A stretch of 64,000 bases of DNA from JAUZRW01 sp034437755. Lineage in GTDB: Bacteria; Chloroflexota; Anaerolineae; Aggregatilineales; Phototrophicaceae. Under the pieces are notes generated by a model that ran no database searches, was not told the origin of the DNA, and worked only from the letters and a program-made list of their open reading frames with translations. A program made the translations under genes and the position numbers. The stretch covers positions 61,725 to 125,724 of the forward strand of contig DAOTTV010000078.1 in the NCBI GenBank assembly GCA_034437755.1, in the 5' to 3' direction. Below are positions 17,140-25,958 of this stretch, piece by piece. The number at the start of each line of letters is the position of its first letter. Position 1 is the first letter of the stretch.

Positions 17140-17148
17140 TGCTATAAT
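17140..17148 (+). promoter_or_regulatory. extended -10 promoter for the SDR gene
   Basis: TGCTATAAT, an ideal extended -10, ends 46 bases before the ATG at 17195. The -35 region is poor, as is usual for extended -10 promoters. Confidence 0.5.
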
Positions 17149-17194
17149 GCCGCATTTAGTTGAACGCACAAGCGACGAAAGTCTTACACAGATT

Positions 17195-18154
17195 ATGATT
17201 CTCATCACCGGAGCGACGGGGTTTATCGGGCGGCATGTCGTGCAGAGTCTGATGACCTTAGGCTTGCCCACCCGCTGTCTATTGCCCGACCATAAGACCG
17301 ACGACCTGCCCTGGGATAGTGACCACGCCGCCGCACCTGAGATCATCATTGGCAACGTGCTCGACGAAGAAACCGTGTTCCAAGCGGTAACGGGTGTCCA
17401 CACGATCATTCATCTGGCAAGCGCCCAATGGTGGGGGACAGAGCGCAATTTAGAGCGTATCGACTTATCCGGCACACAGACGCTCATCACGGTTGCGCGC
17501 TCAGCGCGGGTCGGGCGTTTGATTTATCTGAGTCAGTTAGGCGCGTCACCATCGTCGGCGTATACCCTGCATCGCATCAAGGGACAGGTCGAAGATGTGG
17601 TGCGTAACAGTGGCTTAGCCTATACGATCATTCGCTCGGGCGTGGTCTTCGGCGAGGGAGATGCGTTCATCAACCATATTGCGATGATGCTCCAGAGCAA
17701 TCCGCTGATTCATCTGATGCCGGGCGAAGGTGAGACTGTCTTACACCCGATTTATATTGACGATCTCGTGCGCTGTATCACGCTCAGCCTCGAATCGCTG
17801 AATGCGGTCGATAACACACTTGAAATCGGTGGTATCGAGTATATCACATACGAAGACCTGTTGCTGACGGTGATGCGCGTGACAGGCAATCTACGCCTCA
17901 TCATCCCCCTGCCGCCCTACGTGATGCGCCCGCTCTCGCGCTTCTTCAGCCTCATCTTGCCGCGCTCAATGATGACTCCGCAGTGGCTTGATATTCTCGC
18001 GACCAATCGCACGACCAAGCTGGGCAACGTCTACGAGTATTTCGGTTTTCAACCGCGCCGCCTTGAAGATACCCTGCTGACGTACATGCCCCAGCGCAAT
18101 CATTTTGTTAAACTGATGCAGAATACTTTCCGTCGTCGTCCGCGTAGCTTGTAA
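17195..18154 (+). CDS. NAD(P)-dependent extended SDR protein (epimerase/NDUFA9-like)
   Basis: 319 residues from the ATG at 17195; the frame runs open to 17075, but that part contains the promoter. The N-terminal nucleotide motif is ITGATGFIGRHV. The canonical YxxxK of SDRs is degenerate: HRIKGQVEDVVRNSGLAYTIIRSG resembles the atypical SDR group related to complex I subunit NDUFA9, which binds NADPH without obvious catalysis. The C-terminus is basic. It opens a + strand run with a GNAT protein, a MenC-like enzyme and ProC. Confidence 0.8.
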   Translation: MILITGATGFIGRHVVQSLMTLGLPTRCLLPDHKTDDLPWDSDHAAAPEIIIGNVLDEETVFQAVTGVHTIIHLASAQWWGTERNLERIDLSGTQTLITVARSARVGRLIYLSQLGASPSSAYTLHRIKGQVEDVVRNSGLAYTIIRSGVVFGEGDAFINHIAMMLQSNPLIHLMPGEGETVLHPIYIDDLVRCITLSLESLNAVDNTLEIGGIEYITYEDLLLTVMRVTGNLRLIIPLPPYVMRPLSRFFSLILPRSMMTPQWLDILATNRTTKLGNVYEYFGFQPRRLEDTLLTYMPQRNHFVKLMQNTFRRRPRSL

Positions 18155-18175
18155 GTAAGGAGAAACGCAACACAC

Positions 18176-19075
18176 ATGGTAGACATCACAATTCGCCCTA
18201 TTCATACCCGTGCCGAAATGGAAGCCGCCGTTGACCTGCAAAAAGTCTACTGGGGTCATGATATGTCTGATATTGTGCCCGTGCATATGCTGTTGTCGAT
18301 CGCCCGTTACGGCGGGCACGTCCACGCGGCTTTCGCTGGTGAGCGCATGGTCGGCATGTTGATCGGGTTCTTGGGCGCGGATGTCGCGGTTGACGATACG
18401 CAGGATGCCTGCAAACGCCTGATGGTCATGTCGAAGCGCATGGTCGTCTTGCCAGAGTATCGGGGCAACAAAATTGGCGAGCGCCTCAAACGCACCCAGC
18501 GCGATTTCGCGCGCCAGCACAAGATCGAACTGGTCACATGGACGTTTGACCCCTTGCTCGCACGCAATGCATATCTCAACTTACACAAGTTAGCGGCAAC
18601 TGGACAGCACTACGAAGAAGATTACTTCGGCGCGGGCGCGACCCACCCGACATTGAGTGCCGACCGCCTGACGGTCAACTGGTGGGTACAACATCTGAGC
18701 ACGACCGAGCGTCTGAAACAGCCACAGCCACCCGCGCAAACGTTCGGCAACATCGTGAACACCGTCGTCATGACGGATGCGGGGTTGCTCAAACCGATGC
18801 ACACGTTGAACATCAGCGCGAATGCGTCTGCACAATTGCTAGAAATTCCGCTCGAATTCGTCCCGCTCAATCGTATCGACCCCGATCTCGGCCGAGCGTG
18901 GCGCGATCATGTGCGCTATGCTTTCCGATCGTTGCTGGATGCGGGCTTCATCGCGACGGATTTTGTGCGCTTCAAGCAGACGGCGGCAATGCCCGATAGC
19001 CCCTTCGCGGATGAGCGCGACCGTGCCTGCTACATCTTCACCCGCGATGATGGCACCTATGACTTCAGCGGATGA
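18176..19075 (+). CDS. GNAT-family acyltransferase paired with a MenC-like enzyme
   Basis: 299 residues. An N-terminal GNAT core (about 1-150) contains RPIHTRAEMEAAVDLQ and the acyl-CoA loop region VVLPEYRGNKIGERLKR. The C-terminal half is extra. Proteins like this are often next to enolase-superfamily MenC/N-succinylamino-acid racemase genes, and one lies 51 bases downstream. In Geobacillus such a GNAT enzyme adds succinyl to D-amino acids. The same role here is inference. AAGGAG is upstream of the ATG. Confidence 0.75.
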   Translation: MVDITIRPIHTRAEMEAAVDLQKVYWGHDMSDIVPVHMLLSIARYGGHVHAAFAGERMVGMLIGFLGADVAVDDTQDACKRLMVMSKRMVVLPEYRGNKIGERLKRTQRDFARQHKIELVTWTFDPLLARNAYLNLHKLAATGQHYEEDYFGAGATHPTLSADRLTVNWWVQHLSTTERLKQPQPPAQTFGNIVNTVVMTDAGLLKPMHTLNISANASAQLLEIPLEFVPLNRIDPDLGRAWRDHVRYAFRSLLDAGFIATDFVRFKQTAAMPDSPFADERDRACYIFTRDDGTYDFSG

Positions 19076-19126
19076 GCGATAATAGATTTGATTTTGATGA
19101 CTCATAAACGGATAGGATGAACAGCT

Positions 19127-20305
19127 ATGCAAACACTGAAAGCGATGACGATTAAAGAGATCAAACTATACCCGATTGCGATGCCGTTGGTCGAGCCGTT
19201 GCGGACGAGCTTCGGCATGGAGCCGTACAAAGGCGCGATCATTGTCGAAGTCCTCACGGATACCGGCGTGAGCGGTTGGGGCGAGGCATCGGTCGCGCCG
19301 GATCCGGGTTATACCGGCGAGACGATGGGCACCGCTTATCATATTCTGCGGCATTACATGGTCAGCCTGTTGCAAGGCAAGACCATCACCCACCCGACCG
19401 AAGCGCAGGCGTTACTGCGCGTAGTGCGCTATCATGAGCACGCCAAACACGGGATCGAATGTGCAGTCTGGGATGCCTTCGCCAAGACGAACGACATGCG
19501 CCTCACCGATCTGCTCGGGCAGGTGGCTGGCGAGATGGCAGAGACCGCGCCGGTTGTATCCACCAATCGCGCCACGGTCGGCGTGAGCATCGGCTTGCAG
19601 GATACGGACGAAGCCCTCTTCGAGATCATCGACAAGCGATTGGCGCAGGGGTACAAGCGCATCAAGCTGAAAATCAAACCCGGTCAAGACATCGACCTGA
19701 CGCGCACGGTGCGCGCTCGCTATCCGAACATCATGATTATGGTCGATGCTAACAGCGCCTACACGCTAGCAGATGCCGACCACCTGCAACAGTTGGATGA
19801 ATATGACCTGCTGATGATCGAACAACCACTGGCATACGATGACATCTACGAACACAGCCAGCTACAACCCCAGCTACAAACGCCCATTTGCCTCGATGAG
19901 AGCATCAAAAATGCCAATGATCTGCGCCTAGCACTGGACGTAGAGGCCATTGGTATCCTGAATTTGAAGCCAGCGCGGGTGGGCGGCTTTACAGAATCGC
20001 TGGCGATTTATACGATTTGTGTGCAGAACGACCTCCCCTTGTGGATTGGTGGTATGCTGGAAGTGGGCATCGGACGGGCGGCGAACGTCGCGCTGGCGGC
20101 ATTGCCAGGCGTGACACTGCCCTGCGACATCAGCGCGACTGATCGCTACTTCGACCCCGATCTGACCGAACCGCCTTTCGTGCTGAATGCCGATAGCACA
20201 CTAGATGTACCGGATGGTGTGGGCATTGGCAGCGATGTCCAGCGCGACCGACTGCAAACTGCGGTGACGACCTGGTACGACCGCAATCAATATAGTTTAG
20301 GGTAA
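19127..20305 (+). CDS. menC: o-succinylbenzoate synthase / N-succinylamino-acid racemase-like enolase-superfamily enzyme
   Basis: 392 residues with the full catalytic set: K180-x-K182 (RIKLKIKPG), metal ligands D207 (DANS), E232 (IEQPL) and D257 (LDES), and the second-face base K281 (NLKPARVGG). These match the OSBS/NSAR group. OSBS makes a menaquinone precursor; NSAR racemises N-succinylamino acids, and many family members do both. The adjoining GNAT gene favours the NSAR role, but no other men genes or M20 desuccinylase are in the window. ATG 19127 has a TAGGATGA site; ATG 19145 is an alternative. Confidence 0.85.
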   Translation: MQTLKAMTIKEIKLYPIAMPLVEPLRTSFGMEPYKGAIIVEVLTDTGVSGWGEASVAPDPGYTGETMGTAYHILRHYMVSLLQGKTITHPTEAQALLRVVRYHEHAKHGIECAVWDAFAKTNDMRLTDLLGQVAGEMAETAPVVSTNRATVGVSIGLQDTDEALFEIIDKRLAQGYKRIKLKIKPGQDIDLTRTVRARYPNIMIMVDANSAYTLADADHLQQLDEYDLLMIEQPLAYDDIYEHSQLQPQLQTPICLDESIKNANDLRLALDVEAIGILNLKPARVGGFTESLAIYTICVQNDLPLWIGGMLEVGIGRAANVALAALPGVTLPCDISATDRYFDPDLTEPPFVLNADSTLDVPDGVGIGSDVQRDRLQTAVTTWYDRNQYSLG

Positions 20306-20310
20306 ATATT

Positions 20311-21132
20311 ATGTTCCAAAATTCACACGTTGCCTTCATCGGTGCTGGCGTTATGGGTGGTACGATGATGGAAGGGATGATCGAGAATCAGTTGATCGCC
20401 GCCGAGCAAATCATCGCGGCCGACCCGCATGCCGAACGCGGGGCGCACCTCAGCCAGACGCTCGGCGTGCGATATACGACGAGCAATGTCGAAGCCGCCG
20501 AGAAAGCCGATGTGCTGGTTTTGTCGGTTAAACCACAACATCTTGAGCGCGCCCTGCACGAAATTCGTGGGCGGGTCGATGGTCTGCCACTCGTGGTGAG
20601 CATCGTCGCCGGCAAGAAAATCCGCGATATTGCCGAAGACCTGCATAATAGCCGCATTGTACGCGCAATGCCCAACACGCCGGGACAAATCCGGCAGGGC
20701 ATCAGCGTGTGGACAGCGACCTACGAAGTGATGGACGAGCACAAGCAAATGGCGCGGGCGATTCTACAATCCTTGGGCGATGAAATTTACGTCGATGATG
20801 AGAGCTATCTGGATATGGCGACCGCGCTCAGTGGCAGTGGGCCGGGCTTCGTCTTTATGTTCATCGAGGCGATGATTGATGCCGGCGTACGCATGGGCTT
20901 TAGCCGTACCCATGCCGAGAAGCTGGTCTTACAGACTTTCAAGGGGTCGATCCAATACGCGATTGAATCTGAGACGCACCCGACGATTTTACGCAATCAG
21001 GTGACTAGCCCTGGGGGCACGACCGCCGCCGGTTTATTCGAAATGGAAAAGCTAGGATTTCGCACGGCAATCGCTGAGTCGGTGTGGGCGGCGTACCAAC
21101 GCTCAATCGAGCTGGGCGACGATAACGACTGA
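20311..21132 (+). CDS. proC: pyrroline-5-carboxylate reductase
   Basis: 273 residues, normal length. The NAD(P) motif is FIGAGVMGGTM, followed by SVKPQ, the central AMPNTP and the C-terminal ALSGSGPGF and TSPGGTTAAGL proline-binding segments. It reduces P5C to proline. It starts 5 bases after the MenC-like gene and converges on pruA, which oxidises P5C to glutamate; the two sit face to face across a strong hairpin. Confidence 0.95.
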   Translation: MFQNSHVAFIGAGVMGGTMMEGMIENQLIAAEQIIAADPHAERGAHLSQTLGVRYTTSNVEAAEKADVLVLSVKPQHLERALHEIRGRVDGLPLVVSIVAGKKIRDIAEDLHNSRIVRAMPNTPGQIRQGISVWTATYEVMDEHKQMARAILQSLGDEIYVDDESYLDMATALSGSGPGFVFMFIEAMIDAGVRMGFSRTHAEKLVLQTFKGSIQYAIESETHPTILRNQVTSPGGTTAAGLFEMEKLGFRTAIAESVWAAYQRSIELGDDND

Positions 21133-21154
21133 CAGCGCGTTGTCGTCATATGCG

Positions 21155-21187
21155 GGTGAGCCAGCGGCTATCGTGCGCTGGCTCACC
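21155..21187. terminator. bidirectional hairpin between proC and pruA
   Basis: A perfect 12-bp stem, GGTGAGCCAGCG and CGCTGGCTCACC, with a 9-base loop, lies 22 bases after proC and 13 bases before the pruA stop. There is no long T-run on either strand, but the position fits a shared terminator. Confidence 0.6.
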
Positions 21188-21200
21188 TGTGGTATCTAAC

Positions 21201-22769
21201 TTACAGTTTCTCAGCGATGCTCTTCGCCTGCGTGAACAACAACAGATAGTCTGGGCCGCCTGCTTTGCTATCGGTGCCGCTCATATTGAAGCCGCCGAAG
21301 GGATGCACGCCGACCAATGAACCGGTGCATTTGCGGTTGAAGTACAGATTGCCGACGTGGAACTCGCGCCGCGCTTGTTCGAGACGTTCGCGCTTCTTGC
21401 TGTAGACCGCACCCGTCAAGCCGTACTCGGTATCGTTAGCGATACGAATCGCATCATCGAAATTCTGCGCGCGGATGATCGCCACGACCGGCCCGAAAAT
21501 CTCCTCTTGCGAGATGCGCGCATCCGGATCAACATCGGTGAACACTGTCGGCTCAATGAAGTAGCCATTATCATCTGTCTCGATGACCTGCCCCCCCGTC
21601 GCCAGCGTTGCTTCTTCTGTGCCGATTTTGATGTAATCACGAATTTTATTGAATGCGTCTTGATCGACGACAGGCCCCATGTAAACGTCGTTGCCGGCAT
21701 CCGTCGCGCCGACTGCGAGCGCCTTCGTGTGTTCGAGCACGCGCTCGACGACTGAGTCATACACATCATCGACGATAATCGCCCGTGATCCTGCCGAGCA
21801 TTTCTGCCCCTGAAAGCCGAAGGCACTGCTGACGATGCCCTGTGCCGCCGCATCTAGATCAGCCGTCTCATCAACCAGGACAGCGTCCTTGCCGCCCATC
21901 TCTAAAATCATACGCTTGAGCCAGATTTGCTCGGGCTGGACTTGTGCCGCCTTGGCGTAGATTTCTGTACCAACGGCACGCGAGCCAGTGAAGACCACGA
22001 AGCGCGTCTTGGGATGCTCGACCATGCGCCCACCAGCGACGGCCCCATCAGCGCCTGTGATGAAGTTCAACACCCCGTCCGGCAAGCCATCATCGTAGAA
22101 GAGTTGCGCGACGTGCCAGCCAATCAGCGGGCTTTGTTCAGCCGGTTTAAGGACAGCCGTATTACCGCTGACGATCGTCGCGCTGGTCATGCCGGTTAAG
22201 ATCGCATTGCAGAAGTTCCACGGCGGGATCACAGCCCCTACACCTAGCGGAATGTAGCGATAGTCGAGTTGTTCTTCCAGCGGGCTTTCGTATAGCTGAT
22301 GGCTACTATCGGCGATGCGTACCATCTGGCGTGCATAATATTCGAGGAAGTCGATCGCTTCGGCAGTATCGGCATCAGCTTCAACCCAGCTTTTGCCAAC
22401 TTCGAGCACCATAATCGCGCTGAACTCGTGCTTGCGGCGGCGCATCTCAGCCGCGACTTTCAACAGGTAGCGCGCTCGTTCTTCGGTGGGGGTGTGTTGC
22501 CATGTCTGGAAGGCCTCATACGCCGCTTCGATCGCCATATCCGCATGGTCAGCGGTGGCATCGGCAAATGTCCCCAGCACTTCGTCGGGGCGTGCGGGAT
22601 TCACGGAGTCAAAAGTATTAGGGGTGGTCACTTCTTTGCCGCCGATAATCAAGGGATAGGTGTGACCGAGATACTCATTTTTCACTTTATCCAGCGCGGC
22701 TTTGAACTGCGCGATATTCTGCGGATCGCTAAAATCAGTCAGCGCTTCGTTACGATATTCAGTTAACAT
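21201..22769 (-). CDS. pruA: 1-pyrroline-5-carboxylate dehydrogenase
   Basis: 522 residues from the ATG at 22769 (MLTEYRNEALTDF), with AAGGAG just before it. The frame extends to 22835 without a ribosome site. It has the ALDH pattern: PPWNFCNA, FTGSRAVG, EMGGKDAVLVDE with the catalytic Glu, GFQGQKCSAGSRA with the catalytic Cys, and EEIFGPV near the end. The stand-alone form lacks a PutA proline dehydrogenase domain. It oxidises P5C to glutamate. Confidence 0.95.
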   Translation of the reverse strand: MLTEYRNEALTDFSDPQNIAQFKAALDKVKNEYLGHTYPLIIGGKEVTTPNTFDSVNPARPDEVLGTFADATADHADMAIEAAYEAFQTWQHTPTEERARYLLKVAAEMRRRKHEFSAIMVLEVGKSWVEADADTAEAIDFLEYYARQMVRIADSSHQLYESPLEEQLDYRYIPLGVGAVIPPWNFCNAILTGMTSATIVSGNTAVLKPAEQSPLIGWHVAQLFYDDGLPDGVLNFITGADGAVAGGRMVEHPKTRFVVFTGSRAVGTEIYAKAAQVQPEQIWLKRMILEMGGKDAVLVDETADLDAAAQGIVSSAFGFQGQKCSAGSRAIIVDDVYDSVVERVLEHTKALAVGATDAGNDVYMGPVVDQDAFNKIRDYIKIGTEEATLATGGQVIETDDNGYFIEPTVFTDVDPDARISQEEIFGPVVAIIRAQNFDDAIRIANDTEYGLTGAVYSKKRERLEQARREFHVGNLYFNRKCTGSLVGVHPFGGFNMSGTDSKAGGPDYLLLFTQAKSIAEKL

Positions 22770-22806
22770 CAAAAATCTCCTTCGGTAAAGTCTATTTGTA
22801 GCCTCG

Positions 22807-22835
22807 ATTGTACTGAATTCAGTTGTTTCATACAA
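22807..22835 (-). promoter_or_regulatory. pruA promoter with a palindrome in its spacer
   Basis: On the minus strand TTGTAT (22835-22830), 17-base spacer, TACAAT (22812-22807). The spacer holds the perfect palindrome ACTGAATTCAGT (22812-22823), well placed to be an operator. The -10 lies about 37 bases upstream of the start codon. Confidence 0.6.
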
Positions 22836-22902
22836 AGGGTCTTGTGTGTTTTATATAGGTGGACACGGTGTTTCTGGTGTGGGCGATTGATGGCCGGAAT
22901 CA

Positions 22903-22936
22903 AAACAGGTGTCCACGTGAGCATGGACACCTGTTT
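22903..22936 (-). terminator. terminator of tRNA-Leu
   Basis: A perfect 13-bp stem AAACAGGTGTCCA / TGGACACCTGTTT with an 8-base loop, directly downstream of the tRNA on the minus strand and followed there by TTTTGATT. Confidence 0.7.
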
Positions 22937-22942
22937 CTTTGT

Positions 22943-23026
<84 letters not shown>

Positions 23027-23047
23027 TTGGCTTTTCAACATTATATA

Positions 23048-23075
23048 ATCATACCATGATGGCGGCAGAAGTCAA
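23048..23075 (-). promoter_or_regulatory. promoter of tRNA-Leu
   Basis: On the minus strand TTGACT (23075-23070), 16-base spacer, TATGAT (23053-23048), about 22 bases before the mature tRNA 5' end. A further TATATAAT lies beside it. Confidence 0.6.
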
Positions 23076-23198
23076 GCATGAGTCACCGAATTTTGATGGA
23101 ATTAGGTCAACATCTGCATAACGATGGTTCATCCGCATCTTGCATCCTCTGCTATTCTCCGTTAGAACTACACAGTCAACTACTAAGGAGAGAAATGG

Positions 23199-24884
23199 AT
23201 GGACTCGGGTTATACAAAGATCAGTCGCAAATCACGCGGCGGTCAGCGTGGCGGTTGTTTACAATCGATCTGGAGTTTGATGCTGGTGGGCTTCATGGTC
23301 GGGATTATCCTCAGCGCGGTTATCGGCGGTGGGTTGCTTGTCAGCGGCTTGCTCCCCGGCATTGATGGCGGCCCCGCGGCGACTGTTATCGCGACGCAAC
23401 TGGTCGAAGTCGAGCAGATTGTCACGTCAGATGCACAGGTGGCGGCGGTCGTCACGGCGACGACAGGCGCAACAGCAACGCCGGTGCAACCGACCCCAAC
23501 GCCGACCAGCACAGCGACCGCCTTGCCAACGGCAACATCAATACCGCCCACCGCACCGCCGAGCGCGACACCCGATTTCACGATTTCTGGCGCTGTCGAA
23601 AATGAAGTCTCGATTCGTTACGGCCCCGGCACCAATTACCCGCGCTTGGCACTGGCACAAGCCGACGAGCGTTTCCAGATTACGTCATGGCACAGCCAAT
23701 TGCCGTGGATACAAATTCGCTACGATGGCTCACCGACGGGCTACGGATGGGTTTTCGATCAGTTGCTGGTCGATTTGCGCGGGGATTATCGCACGCTGAC
23801 CCCGATCACAACAGCTGTGCTGAACTTGCCGACGCTCACGCCGACTCCCTCGGTGATTCAGAGTGGCGCGTCCTTTGTCGATGTGGAATTGAGTCCGGAA
23901 TTTGTCGCGCTGGGGGATGAGTTATTCAACATCATGCTTGATGCCGGCTTCGACCCGGAGACGCGCTATTTCGGGTCGCTATACTTGCTCGATTTACAGA
24001 CGGGCGAAGCGCTCAGCTTTGGCGAGGATATTGCATATAGCGGCACTAGCGTCAACAAGATTTCGATTTTGCTGGGTTTATATCGCTCATTGACGGCACC
24101 GCCTAATCAAACGCTCGCCAATAACATTGCTAACACAATGATCTGTAGCGAGAACAGCAACACCAATCAATTGATTTCTGTGATTGGTGGCGGCAACGAA
24201 TGGCAAGGGGCCGAGCGCATCACCGAGACACTCCGCATGATCGGCATCGACGACTCGTATCTGCTCGCGCCCTATACCGTCGATCCCGCGAACCCACCAG
24301 TGCCCCCCGCCCCGCTCGCTGTGCCAGAGACCAGCGTCAATCAAGAGCGAGCGTTCCCGGAACCCTATAATCAACTGACAGTCGAAGATGCCGGACGCAT
24401 GTTGAGCAGTATCTATCAATGCGCTTATCAAGAGTCAGGCCCGCTGATCGAGAATTTTCCGGCGAACACTTACGAACCGCGCGAGTGCCGCCAGATGATC
24501 CATGTGATGGCGAATAACGACGTTGACGGCTTACTACGGGCAGGCGCACCCGCGCAGACGCGTGTCGCGCACAAGCACGGTTGGATTGATGCGACCCACA
24601 GCAACGCGGGGATCTTCTTCACACCGGGTGGGGATTATGTGCTGGCGATGAGCATTCATAGCAATGTCGAGGATGCGACCGGCAATCGCTATCTGTCCTT
24701 CCAGAATGCACCGATTTCGTCCTTGCCAGCCTTCGCCGAGGTCTCGCGCACCGTTTACAATTATTACAATCCACAAGCGCCCCTCACTAGCATCCGTGAA
24801 GGCTTCATCCCTGATGCCCCCAGTTGTAACTACGCCGGCACACGCCTCGTTGATGACTTGATGCAACCGGTCTGGAATCAATAG
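23199..24884 (+). CDS. membrane-anchored SH3b and class-A beta-lactamase-like serine hydrolase
   Basis: 561 residues. A basic N-terminus is followed by one membrane helix (about 25-50), a Thr/Pro linker, an SH3b-like domain (about 127-190: VSIRYGPGTNYPRL), and a serine beta-lactamase/DD-peptidase-like domain. The nucleophile motif is S284-V-N-K287, the second motif S317-E-N, and the third K459-H-G in place of K-T-G. Such outward-facing proteins usually act on peptidoglycan or peptides; true antibiotic resistance is not implied. AAGGAG lies eight bases before the ATG; ATG 23195 is out of frame. Confidence 0.85.
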   Translation: MDSGYTKISRKSRGGQRGGCLQSIWSLMLVGFMVGIILSAVIGGGLLVSGLLPGIDGGPAATVIATQLVEVEQIVTSDAQVAAVVTATTGATATPVQPTPTPTSTATALPTATSIPPTAPPSATPDFTISGAVENEVSIRYGPGTNYPRLALAQADERFQITSWHSQLPWIQIRYDGSPTGYGWVFDQLLVDLRGDYRTLTPITTAVLNLPTLTPTPSVIQSGASFVDVELSPEFVALGDELFNIMLDAGFDPETRYFGSLYLLDLQTGEALSFGEDIAYSGTSVNKISILLGLYRSLTAPPNQTLANNIANTMICSENSNTNQLISVIGGGNEWQGAERITETLRMIGIDDSYLLAPYTVDPANPPVPPAPLAVPETSVNQERAFPEPYNQLTVEDAGRMLSSIYQCAYQESGPLIENFPANTYEPRECRQMIHVMANNDVDGLLRAGAPAQTRVAHKHGWIDATHSNAGIFFTPGGDYVLAMSIHSNVEDATGNRYLSFQNAPISSLPAFAEVSRTVYNYYNPQAPLTSIREGFIPDAPSCNYAGTRLVDDLMQPVWNQ

Positions 24885-24890
24885 CAAACA

Positions 24891-24915
24891 AAAGGGGGAG
24901 CGATACGCTCACCCC
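24891..24915. terminator. hairpin between convergent genes
   Basis: GGGG-GAGCG, 3-base loop, CGCTC-A-CCCC, just after the serine hydrolase stop and 45 bases before the malG stop. It has a one-base bulge and no T-run. Confidence 0.45.
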
Positions 24916-24959
24916 ATGTTGATCGGTCGCAGGAAAAACCCGCATGGTAACAGCGTGGT

Positions 24960-25958
24960 TTAGCCTTTGACTGACCCGGCCGTGAGACCGCCGACAATTT
25001 GATCTTGTAGCGCGAGATAAATCATGACCACAGGCACCGCCGCTACCAGCGCACCCGCCGCAAATTTACCCCAATCACGGTTGAAATCGGCATTGATGAA
25101 GTTATACAAGCCAACCATCAGCGTCCAGTTCTCTTTATCGCGCAGGAGTACCCGCGCCAGCACAAACTCGTTGAATGTACCGACGAACGCCAGTACCCCC
25201 ACCACCGCGAGAATCGGACGCACGAGCGGGAAAATCAACAACCAGAAGATTTGCCAGTGCGTCGCGCCGTCAACCAGTGCTGATTCGTCGATATCGCGCG
25301 GGATCGAGTCGAAGAAGCCCTTCATCAACCACGTGTTGATGCCCATCGCACCGCCGAGATAGACGAGAATGATGCCGCCGAGACTATCCAGCCCGAACAA
25401 ACCGATCCAGTCCCAGTTGATGAACGCGAGGAAGGGAAGTGCCTGTGGGATGACCTCCGGCAGTTGTCCGATCTGCTGTAAGATCAGGAACAGCGCGACC
25501 ATCGCCAGCAAGTTCGGAAATACTTGCAAGAGCAAGATACCGAGTAGCATCTGCCGGCGACCCCAGAAGCGAAAGCGCGAGAAGGAATACGCACTCAGCG
25601 CTGTGAACAACACGGTGAGTATCGTACTGGTTGAGGCGACGATGAAGGAGTTGAACAACCAGTTCCAATACGGGAAAGTATCCAACTCTTCGATCAAGAG
25701 CGCGTTGAAATTCGCAAACAGTTCTTCGGTACTATTAACCCCCTGCGGGATCAATCCCTGTGTCGCTAGCTGTCCGGTTGGGTTAAACGCCGATGAAGCG
25801 ATGAACAGCACCGGGAACAGGGCGAATATCATCGCGATGATGATAATAAAGATACGGAGCGTGTTACCGACGATGAGATCACGACGGGAGATGACCATCC
25901 CCGACCCAGCGGGTGAGCGATCCGGTTGTTTGGATTTTTGTTTAGACATTTTCGCCAA
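24960..25958 (-). CDS. malG: maltose/maltodextrin-type ABC transporter permease MalG
   Basis: 332 residues with six predicted membrane helices. The EAA loop that contacts the ATPase is near residues 224-244 (DIDESALVDGATHWQIFWLLIFPLVRP). It overlaps malF by 17 bases. The N-terminus is basic and longer than in E. coli MalG. With MalF and MalE it forms the membrane part of an importer for malto-oligosaccharides or similar glucans. The MalK-type ATPase is not encoded within the window. Confidence 0.92.
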   Translation of the reverse strand: MAKMSKQKSKQPDRSPAGSGMVISRRDLIVGNTLRIFIIIIAMIFALFPVLFIASSAFNPTGQLATQGLIPQGVNSTEELFANFNALLIEELDTFPYWNWLFNSFIVASTSTILTVLFTALSAYSFSRFRFWGRRQMLLGILLLQVFPNLLAMVALFLILQQIGQLPEVIPQALPFLAFINWDWIGLFGLDSLGGIILVYLGGAMGINTWLMKGFFDSIPRDIDESALVDGATHWQIFWLLIFPLVRPILAVVGVLAFVGTFNEFVLARVLLRDKENWTLMVGLYNFINADFNRDWGKFAAGALVAAVPVVMIYLALQDQIVGGLTAGSVKG

